Below, piece after piece: positions 1-4,540 of a stretch of DNA of 5,425 nucleotides. The stretch is taken from assembly GCA_003534085.1 (NCBI GenBank), contig DQBY01000005.1, forward strand, positions 1-5,425, read 5' to 3'. Position 1 is the stretch's first letter. Each line of letters begins with the position of its first letter. Both the position numbers and the translations under genes were made by a program. Below the pieces are notes generated by a model, which searched no databases, was not told where the DNA came from, and worked only from the letters and a program-made list of their open reading frames with translations. This DNA comes from Candidatus Moraniibacteriota bacterium. Lineage in GTDB: Bacteria > Patescibacteriota > Minisyncoccia > Moranbacterales > UBA2206.

Positions 1-1
1 A

Positions 2-808
2 TTCTGGCATAAATTCTTGTTCGACATCGGCGCTGTTTCCACTTCTGAGCCGTTTAAAAAATTGGTGCATGTCGGCTTGATCAATGGAGAAGATGGGCGG
101 AAAATGAGCAAGCGTTGGGGAAATGTTATCAACCCGGATGATGTCATCGATCAGTTCGGCGCGGATGCGATGCGGGTTTATGAAATGTTTATGGGTCCGT
201 TCATGCAGAATATTTCCTGGAGTACAAACGGAGTTAGCGGAACAAAAAGATTTTTGGAAAAAGTATGGAAATTGCAGGATAGAATCATGAATCATGAATC
301 TGGAATCTTGAATAAAAATAGTAACTCGTTGCATAAAACTATAAAAAAGGTGACTGAGGATATTGAAAACTTCAGGTTCAATACGGCTATAAGCTCGATG
401 ATGATATTCATCAATGAGTTGGAAAAGGAAAAAGAAATTTCCATGATTCATTATTCAAGCTTCTTGATTCTATTAAGTCCTTTCGCACCACACATCGCCG
501 AAGAGCTATGGTCCTCCTTCGCTGAAGCTACGGAGGATAAAGAAAAAAGGAAAAAATATCAGCAGTCTATCTTTCTGCAAAGCTGGCCGAAGTATGACCC
601 GGAATTGATAAAAGATGAAACGATCAAGTTGGTCGTCCAGGTGAACGGCAAAGTGAGGGATACGATAGAAGTTCTGGCGGGAATCTCAGAAGATGAGGCG
701 AAAAAGTTGGCCATATTAAGTGAAAAAGCTGGAAAGTTTATCGAAGGCAAAGAGATCAAAAAAATAATTTTTGTTCCGGGAAAACTGATAAATATCGTTG
801 TCTTATAA
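2..808 (+). CDS. leuS: Leucyl-tRNA synthetase, C-terminal part (5' end outside window)
   Basis: Class I aminoacyl-tRNA synthetase that charges tRNA-Leu with leucine in the cytoplasm. The frame is open to the left edge (first complete codon at 2, reading FWHKFLFDIG), so the Rossmann core with the HIGH motif and the editing domain lie outside the window. About 268 residues are visible, roughly the last third of a usual LeuRS. Seen here: the catalytic signature GEDGRKMSKRWGNVINPDD, with KMSKR at 101-115 (the second K is the ATP-binding lysine; R replaces the more usual S after it). Then come the helical anticodon-binding domain with LSPFAPHIAEELW, and the C-terminal tRNA-binding domain with VQVNGKVRDTIEV and the terminal VPGKLINIVVL. 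A TTG at 17 is internal Leu, not a start. Two oddities are a heptamer array (283-313) and an in-frame palindromic insert (512-537) that adds SSFAEATED before the conserved SIFLQSWPKYD block. glmS follows 35 bases downstream. Confidence 0.97.
   Translation, partial: FWHKFLFDIGAVSTSEPFKKLVHVGLINGEDGRKMSKRWGNVINPDDVIDQFGADAMRVYEMFMGPFMQNISWSTNGVSGTKRFLEKVWKLQDRIMNHESGILNKNSNSLHKTIKKVTEDIENFRFNTAISSMMIFINELEKEKEISMIHYSSFLILLSPFAPHIAEELWSSFAEATEDKEKRKKYQQSIFLQSWPKYDPELIKDETIKLVVQVNGKVRDTIEVLAGISEDEAKKLAILSEKAGKFIEGKEIKKIIFVPGKLINIVVL
283..313 (+). repeat. 7-bp tandem array inside leuS
   Basis: Four consecutive heptamers begin with AATC: AATCATG (283-289), AATCATG (290-296), AATCTGG (297-303) and AATCTTG (304-310), followed by AAT. 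The first two are identical and the others differ at two or one positions. The unit is not a multiple of three, so it is read in shifting phase and encodes the non-periodic peptide RIMNHESGILN, in a region of the anticodon-binding domain that varies between LeuRS proteins. It is probably a small slippage-type expansion tolerated in a surface loop. Confidence 0.6.
512..537 (+). repeat. Short in-frame palindromic element in leuS
   Basis: An imperfect inverted repeat. TCCTCC (512-517) pairs with GGAGGA (532-537), and an inner GCT (521-523 region) pairs with AGC, separated by mismatches. It encodes SSFAEATED between the conserved helix ending AEELW and the conserved SIFLQSWP. Typical LeuRS proteins have a shorter connection there. 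From memory, peptides of the SFAEATEDK kind recur in unrelated proteins of candidate-phyla-radiation bacteria, which suggests a dispersed element; I cannot check copy number here. Of the six palindromes in the window this has one of the weaker stems. Confidence 0.6.
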
Positions 809-818
809 AATTAACATA

Positions 819-839
819 ATACAAGATACTAAATACTCA
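819..839 (+). repeat. 7-bp periodic ATAC array upstream of glmS
   Basis: The 35-base leuS-glmS spacer holds three heptamers in register: ATACAAG (819-825), ATACTAA (826-832) and ATACTCA (833-839), ending five bases before the glmS ATG. They occupy the place where a Shine-Dalgarno site would be, and none is present. The array is AT-rich and contains -10-like hexamers, but no matching -35 at a normal distance, so I do not call a promoter. Its role is unknown. Confidence 0.5.
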
Positions 840-843
840 ACTT

Positions 844-1737
844 ATGTGCGGAATTGTAGGCTATATCGGACAACAAAAAGCGAAATCGATCTTGATCGAA
901 GGATTGAAAAGATTAGAATATCGAGGATATGACAGCGCTGGACTCTCAATCCTTGAGGGCGGGAAAATAAAAATTTTTAAAGCGGTCGGGAAAGTTGCTA
1001 ATCTTGAAGAAAAGTTATTCGCTTCGCGAACCGGCACTACGAATGCCGGACATGCGAATCAGCTTTGCGGCTCTGTCGGAATCGCGCACACGAGATGGGC
1101 GACTCATGGAAAGCCGTGCGACAAAAATTCCCATCCGCATACCGATTGCAAAGGGAAGATCCATCTGGTGCATAATGGAATCATTGAAAATTATCAGGAG
1201 CTGAAAAGTCTTCTTCAGAAAAAAGGGCACAAATTCAGATCAGAAACAGACAGCGAAGTTATGGCGCATCTGATCGAAGAATTTTTGGAAAAAAAGGGAG
1301 AGACTTTTGAAGGCGCAGTTTTGGAAGCCGTAAAAATTTTGAAAGGAACTTACGGATTGGCAATCATAAATTCGGAAGATCCGGGAAAAATCATCGCCGC
1401 AAGGATGGGCAGCCCTTTGGTTTTGGGACTGGGGAAAAATGAATATATTCTGGCTTCCGACGTTTCAGCCATCGTCAGGCACACGGATCAGGTGATTTAT
1501 CTGGAGGACGGAGAAATGGCGATCATTGAAAAAGATAATTACGAAATCAGGAGCATCAATAATAAAGTCGTAAACGACAAATCCAGCACTAACTTAGCAT
1601 CGGCCTTCAGCCGGGTTAGTGCGAAAAGCACTAATGCTAAGTTAGTGCTGGATAAAAAAATAACCAAATTGGATTGGGATCTGGGAAAGGCGGAAAAAAA
1701 ATGGGTTCCCTCATTTTATGCTGAAGGAGATCTTTGA
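844..1737 (+). CDS. glmS: Glutamine--fructose-6-phosphate aminotransferase, N-terminal (glutaminase) part, frameshifted
   Basis: GlmS makes glucosamine-6-phosphate from fructose-6-phosphate and glutamine, the entry step to UDP-GlcNAc and peptidoglycan. This frame encodes the Ntn-type glutaminase domain. MCGIVGYIG puts the nucleophile Cys2 directly after the initiator Met, which fixes the start at 844. Next come RLEYRGYDSAG (about 23-33), HTRWATHG (82-89), HNGIIENY (110-117), SETDSEV (133-139) and GSPLVLGLG (189-197). No Shine-Dalgarno site precedes the ATG. After about residue 285 the frame leaves the family: the last residues (WVPSFYAEGDL) are out-of-frame readings of GFPHFMLKEIFEQP, which continues in the frame starting at 1718. 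One base too many at the A run 1694-1701 explains this. Two palindromic inserts lengthen the protein, at residues about 58-72 and 246-270. The joined product would be 648 residues, against about 609 for E. coli GlmS. Read as one gene, it spans 844-2791. Confidence 0.95.
   Translation: MCGIVGYIGQQKAKSILIEGLKRLEYRGYDSAGLSILEGGKIKIFKAVGKVANLEEKLFASRTGTTNAGHANQLCGSVGIAHTRWATHGKPCDKNSHPHTDCKGKIHLVHNGIIENYQELKSLLQKKGHKFRSETDSEVMAHLIEEFLEKKGETFEGAVLEAVKILKGTYGLAIINSEDPGKIIAARMGSPLVLGLGKNEYILASDVSAIVRHTDQVIYLEDGEMAIIEKDNYEIRSINNKVVNDKSSTNLASAFSRVSAKSTNAKLVLDKKITKLDWDLGKAEKKWVPSFYAEGDL
1017..1059 (+). repeat. In-frame palindromic element 1 in glmS
   Basis: A nested inverted repeat. ATTCGC (1017-1022) pairs with GCGAAT (1054-1059), and inside it CCGGCA (1031-1036) pairs perfectly with TGCCGG (1044-1049) around a seven-base loop. 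TTCGCGAA (1023-1030) is itself a palindrome. It is translated as part of LFASRTGTTNAGHANQLCGS. This lies between the conserved GKV...L segment and VGIAHTRWATHG, where E. coli GlmS is about ten residues shorter. The interior is unequal, so it may be a decayed copy of a once longer palindrome. Confidence 0.6.
1581..1653 (+). repeat. In-frame 73-bp palindromic element 2 in glmS, 20-bp perfect arms
   Basis: The left arm, ATCCAGCACTAACTTAGCAT (1581-1600), is the exact reverse complement of 1634-1653. The 33-base middle has its own hairpins: CGGC/GCCG (1601-1604 with 1610-1613) and TTAGTGC/GCACTAA (1616-1622 with 1628-1634, overlapping the right arm by one base). The motif GTTAGTGC or its complement occurs four times, so alternative foldings, including a multi-branched one, are possible. 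It encodes roughly SSTNLASAFSRVSAKSTNAK (residues about 246-270). This is the linker between the glutaminase and isomerase domains, where E. coli GlmS is about 25 residues shorter. It has no stop in the glmS frame. Confidence 0.9.
1694..1701 (+). other. A8 run at the glmS frame break
   Basis: Eight consecutive A residues followed by TGGG. Upstream, the family-like reading is KAEKK; downstream it is GFPHFMLKEIFEQP in the next frame. Removing one A gives EKNGFPHFM, and removing the T at 1702 gives EKKGFPHFM; both fit GlmS. Restoring the frame needs a net loss of one base (or a +1 shift). A -1 ribosomal shift would meet TGA at 1722. Possible explanations are an assembly or sequencing error in a homopolymer, a real inactivating indel, or transcriptional slippage on the A run that yields a fraction of full-length mRNA. 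Confidence 0.8.
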
Positions 1738-2791
1738 GCAGCCCCAGGCCATTTCGGATGCGATCCGTGGGAGAGCGAATGGCAAGGATGGAATGGCGAA
1801 ATTGGGCGGACTGAAAGACGTTTCGGAAAAATTGAGGAAAATAGAAAAAATCATCATAGTAAGTTGCGGAACTTCATATAATTCCGGTTTGGTCGGAGAA
1901 TATATGATCGAGGAGTATGCCGGGATTCCGGTGGAGGTGGAATACGCTTCAGAATTTCGATATCGCAAACCTTTGCTCAATGAAAAAACTGCGGTCGTCG
2001 CTATTTCCCAATCCGGAGAAACTGCCGATACTTTGGCGGCGATCCGCGAAGCGAAAAACAAAGGGGCTCTGACTTTGGGCATCGTGAATACGGTGCGATC
2101 AACAATCGCTCGGGAAACAGATGCCGGCGTATACAACCATGCGGGACCGGAAATCGGAGTGGCTTCCACAAAAGCCTTCACGACGCAGTTGAGTATTCTG
2201 GCGCTGATTACAGTCATGCTGGGACGCCAACGCGAGATGTCTTTTGTCATGGGCGAAAGGATAGTTTCTGAACTTCTTAAAATTCCAAAACTGATCGAAT
2301 CAATGTTGAAGGATGCGAAAGGATTGAAAAGAATCGCAAAAAAATATCAGAATTACAAAGACTTCCTATATCTCGGAAGAAAATATAACTTCCCGATCGC
2401 GTTGGAAGGCGCGCTGAAGATAAAAGAGGTCTCGTATGTCCATGCGGAAGGATACGCCTCCGGAGAAATGAAACATGGAACCATTGCGTTGATAGATAAA
2501 AATTTCCCTTCTGTTTTTATCGCGCCGAAAGACAGCGTGTATGAAAAAAATCTGAGCGGCATGCAGGAAATTAAAGCGCGCGGCGGTAAAGTAATTGCCA
2601 TCGCGACAAAGGGCGACAAGGAAATCGCAAAACTGGCGGATGATGTGATCTATATTCCGAAAACTTTGGAAATGCTTTCACCCATTCTTTCCGTGATTCC
2701 CCTTCAGCTTCTGGCTTATTATGTCGGAACCGGACGGGGATTGGACGTGGATAAACCGAGGAATCTTGCTAAATCCGTGACAGTGGAGTAA
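1718..2791 (+). CDS. glmS: Glutamine--fructose-6-phosphate aminotransferase, C-terminal (isomerase) part, frameshifted
   Basis: This frame carries the two SIS domains of GlmS, which bind fructose-6-phosphate and use the ammonia released by the N-terminal domain. Family readings begin upstream of the ATG at 1718 (GFPHF from 1703), so that ATG is the internal Met of HFMLKEIFEQP rather than a natural start. Motifs are SCGTSYNSG and AISQSGETADTL (first SIS domain), FTTQL, then LGRKYNFPIALEGALKIKE and YASGEMKHG (second SIS domain, with the isomerase His of KHG retained, although T replaces the usual P after it). The C-terminus is DVDKPRNLAKSVTVE, with the active-site Lys in LAKSVTVE. The C-terminal part is intact, with every expected block present, which argues that the break at 1694-1701 is recent, artefactual or bypassed. 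The gene overlaps the N-terminal frame by 20 bases; rlmN starts nine bases after its stop. Whether a separate isomerase-only product is made cannot be told. Confidence 0.95.
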   Translation: MLKEIFEQPQAISDAIRGRANGKDGMAKLGGLKDVSEKLRKIEKIIIVSCGTSYNSGLVGEYMIEEYAGIPVEVEYASEFRYRKPLLNEKTAVVAISQSGETADTLAAIREAKNKGALTLGIVNTVRSTIARETDAGVYNHAGPEIGVASTKAFTTQLSILALITVMLGRQREMSFVMGERIVSELLKIPKLIESMLKDAKGLKRIAKKYQNYKDFLYLGRKYNFPIALEGALKIKEVSYVHAEGYASGEMKHGTIALIDKNFPSVFIAPKDSVYEKNLSGMQEIKARGGKVIAIATKGDKEIAKLADDVIYIPKTLEMLSPILSVIPLQLLAYYVGTGRGLDVDKPRNLAKSVTVE

Positions 2792-2800
2792 ACTTCTTGG

Positions 2801-3931
2801 ATGGACATAAAAAAACTCGAGGAAAAATTAAAAGAAATAGGGGAGCCGAAGTTTCGTTTGGAGCAGATAAAGAAAGCCGTTTTTCAGGACGGTGTTTCTT
2901 CTTTTTCTGAAATAACGACTATTTCTAAATCTTTGCGAGAAGAATTGCAAAGAACATTTGATGTCCCTAATGGACATCAAATGTCTACGGGCGGAATCCT
3001 TTCATTTGAGGTGGAGAAAATTTTGGAGGCAAAAGATAAGCAATCGATCAAGGCTTTATTTAAATTGTATGACGGAAATCTCATCGAATCAGTCCTGATT
3101 TCTCCGAAACCAGGCGATTGGTCGGCCTGCATCTCTTCGCAAGTCGGCTGTCCATTGTCCTGCGGTTTTTGTGAAACAGGAAGAATGGGATTGAAACGAA
3201 ATCTGACTGCGGAAGAAATTACGGATCAGGTGCTATTCTGGAAAAATTATTTACGAACCGCTCGTAGCGGGCCGACCGCCGCCCCTCAGGATAAAAACTG
3301 CGGACGGACCGCTACTCAAAAAGTCACTGACATTGTCTATATGGGAATGGGAGAACCTTTTTTGAATTGGGATAATGTCAAAGAGAGTTTGAAAAATTTG
3401 ACTGATCCGAAGCTGTTTGGATTCGGTTCAAGAAGCATTTCTGTTTCGACTTCAGGCATTCCGGAGGGGATAGAAAAATTGGCAGAAGAATTTCCACAGA
3501 TAAATCTGGCGCTGTCATTGCATTTCGCGGATGATCAAAAAAGGAGCGAAATCATGCCTATCAACCGGAAAAATAATCTGGAAGCGCTGAGAAAATCCTT
3601 GCAAAATTATTTTAGCAAAACCAAGCGGAAGATTTTTTTGGAATACATCATGCTGGAAAAAATAAACGACAGCAAGGAAGACGCCGAAAAATTGGTCCGG
3701 TTCGTGAAATCGATCGGCAAGCTTCAGCTTTTGCATGTGAATTTAATCAGATACAATTATCCGGAGAAGGGATCCGATCCCTCTATAGGGATCGGATCCC
3801 TACGGCCATCATCCAGGGAGCGGATAGTTGAATTTAAAAACTTTCTGCTGCAAAATCATATTCCTGTCACCATAAGAAAAAGCCTTGGTGAAGAGATCCA
3901 AGGCGCTTGCGGACAATTGGCGGGAAAATAG
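2801..3931 (+). CDS. rlmN: Dual-specificity 23S rRNA / tRNA adenine-C2 methyltransferase RlmN (radical SAM)
   Basis: Methylates C2 of A2503 in 23S rRNA and, in characterised homologues, of A37 in some tRNAs. Radical SAM motif GCPLSCGFC provides Cys117, Cys121 and Cys124 (CX3CX2C) for the 4Fe-4S cluster. Cys110 in ACISSQVGC and Cys370 in GACGQLAG correspond to E. coli Cys118 and Cys355, the residues of the ping-pong methyl-transfer mechanism. Also seen: MGMGEPFLNWDNV (181-193, SAM-binding GMGEP), RSISVSTSGI, LALSLHF, the PSSRERI block and VTIRKSLGEEI near the end. All catalytic residues are present, so the enzyme should be active. The start at 2801 matches the usual N-terminus; GGAG (2785-2788) inside the glmS end is a possible, somewhat distant ribosome site, and the nine-base spacing suggests co-transcription with glmS. 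Length is 376 residues; three palindromic inserts at residues about 52-62, 155-172 and 323-334 account for extra loops. RlmN is preferred over the resistance enzyme Cfr on motif content, with good confidence. Confidence 0.96.
   Translation: MDIKKLEEKLKEIGEPKFRLEQIKKAVFQDGVSSFSEITTISKSLREELQRTFDVPNGHQMSTGGILSFEVEKILEAKDKQSIKALFKLYDGNLIESVLISPKPGDWSACISSQVGCPLSCGFCETGRMGLKRNLTAEEITDQVLFWKNYLRTARSGPTAAPQDKNCGRTATQKVTDIVYMGMGEPFLNWDNVKESLKNLTDPKLFGFGSRSISVSTSGIPEGIEKLAEEFPQINLALSLHFADDQKRSEIMPINRKNNLEALRKSLQNYFSKTKRKIFLEYIMLEKINDSKEDAEKLVRFVKSIGKLQLLHVNLIRYNYPEKGSDPSIGIGSLRPSSRERIVEFKNFLLQNHIPVTIRKSLGEEIQGACGQLAGK
2954..2984 (+). repeat. In-frame palindromic element 1 in rlmN, 13-bp perfect arms
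   Basis: ACATTTGATGTCC (2954-2966) is the exact reverse complement of GGACATCAAATGT (2972-2984), with the five-base loop CTAAT. It is translated as TFDVPNGHQMS in the N-terminal region, just after the helix ending LREELQ and before the FEVEKILEAKDK segment. Its shape, stable stem and tiny loop, resembles an intrinsic terminator hairpin but no T run follows, and it lies inside the coding frame. Confidence 0.85.
3264..3315 (+). repeat. In-frame palindromic element 2 in rlmN, 16-bp imperfect arms
   Basis: GTAGCGGGCCGACCGC (3264-3279) pairs with GCGGACGGACCGCTAC (3300-3315) at 14 of 16 positions around a 20-base middle. A competing hairpin, CCGCT/AGCGG (3258-3262 with 3266-3270), overlaps the left arm, and ACCGCT occurs both before the left arm and within the right arm. 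The stretch is much richer in G and C than its surroundings. It encodes roughly RSGPTAAPQDKNCGRTAT, inserted between the helix TAEEITDQVLFWKN and the strand VTDIVYMGMGEP, where RlmN proteins usually have a short loop. Confidence 0.8.
3768..3801 (+). repeat. In-frame palindromic element 3 in rlmN, 15-bp perfect arms
   Basis: AGGGATCCGATCCCT (3768-3782) is the exact reverse complement of AGGGATCGGATCCCT (3787-3801), separated by the four-base loop CTAT. Each arm holds a GGATCC palindrome. It is translated as KGSDPSIGIGSL (residues about 323-334), between the conserved strand HVNLIRYNY and the PSSRERI block, a loop of variable length in the family. Confidence 0.88.
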
Positions 3932-3974
3932 CTTATTCTAATTTTGTGTAAGTCATCTTTTTTAATCCTTTCCA

Positions 3975-4523
3975 TCACTCGGTAAAATCTGTTTTTTTCA
4001 TTTCTTCGAGCAGAATTTTTGCTGATTTTGTTTCAAGCGCCTTTTCAACATTATTAATCCAGTCAATCGCGGATACATATCCAATATCCATGTATTCTTT
4101 TGCCTGGAAAGCTGTCTCCAGCCAGTCCGCATCTTTGGCGATGATTCCTTCCGGCGTATTTCTTTCCTCAATTTCCCTATAGTATTCTTTCCATTTATCA
4201 GCGATAGATCCGCTTAGATTTTCTAATTGATCAAGAAAGGCATTCTTTTCCGGTTCTTTCTTTGAAAAATATTTAGCCCCTACTTTAGTCTGATCTCCGA
4301 TTCGAGCTTCTCCGTTTTCATGAATCATCATGATGGCAGCTACCTTTTCTGGATTTGCATTTCCTTCCATGGAGGCTAGTATGTATCCGATTTGAGCTGA
4401 TCGCATTATGTGATCAGCTATGGAATATGGATCTTTAACTCCAGCCAGTCTCCATCCGCTATGCTTCTGACGTTTTAGTTGATTGAGTTCAAAAATGAAA
4501 TTGACCGTATTTTTTTCTGACAT
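3975..4523 (-). CDS. HD-domain protein, YfbR/HDDC2-like (possible nucleotide phosphohydrolase), with HE in place of HD
   Basis: A 182-residue, all-helical, soluble protein without signal or membrane segments. The layout matches the HD superfamily branch that includes E. coli YfbR (5'-deoxynucleotidase) and HDDC2: an N-terminal LKRQKHSGW (Trp24), DPYSIADHIMRSAQIGY with the first metal His38, then MMIHENGEARIGD with His68, Glu72 and Asp77, and KDADWLE with Asp131. The defining HD doublet is His68-Glu69, not His-Asp, so one metal ligand is conservatively changed. YfbR removes phosphate from deoxynucleoside monophosphates; that activity here is inferred only from fold-level resemblance. ATG at 4523 is chosen because it is the first in frame after the elp3 stop; only a weak AAGAA precedes it. 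It begins 17 bases after elp3 and is probably co-transcribed with it. Confidence is high for the fold and low for the substrate. Confidence 0.85.
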   Translation of the reverse strand: MSEKNTVNFIFELNQLKRQKHSGWRLAGVKDPYSIADHIMRSAQIGYILASMEGNANPEKVAAIMMIHENGEARIGDQTKVGAKYFSKKEPEKNAFLDQLENLSGSIADKWKEYYREIEERNTPEGIIAKDADWLETAFQAKEYMDIGYVSAIDWINNVEKALETKSAKILLEEMKKTDFTE

Positions 4524-4540
4524 ATTTTTCTTATAATTAT

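Noticed and set aside
798..830. Promoter upstream of glmS (TTGTCT with AT-rich -10-like hexamers)
   Set aside because: No -10 match falls at 16-18 bases from the TTGTCT; candidates are at about 11 or 21. The region is AT-rich, so chance matches are expected.
1694..1722. Programmed -1 ribosomal frameshift on the A run in glmS
   Set aside because: The -1 frame hits TGA at 1722, so it cannot join the two halves; a +1 shift or loss of one base is required.
1711..2250. Long - strand open frame opposite glmS
   Set aside because: It lies wholly over the family-like glmS reading; its translation shows no recognisable domain and is a shadow of codon bias.
3932..3974. Possible terminator between convergent rlmN and the HD gene
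   Set aside because: There is a six-T run at 3958-3963, but upstream only a weak CTTAT/GTAAG pairing of about five pairs with no GC-rich stem. Not enough to call.
4394..4420. AGCTGATC/GATCAGCT inverted repeat in the HD gene
   Set aside because: It lies over the conserved first-His region (SIADHIMRSAQ) with no extra length; eight-base arms are plausible by chance.
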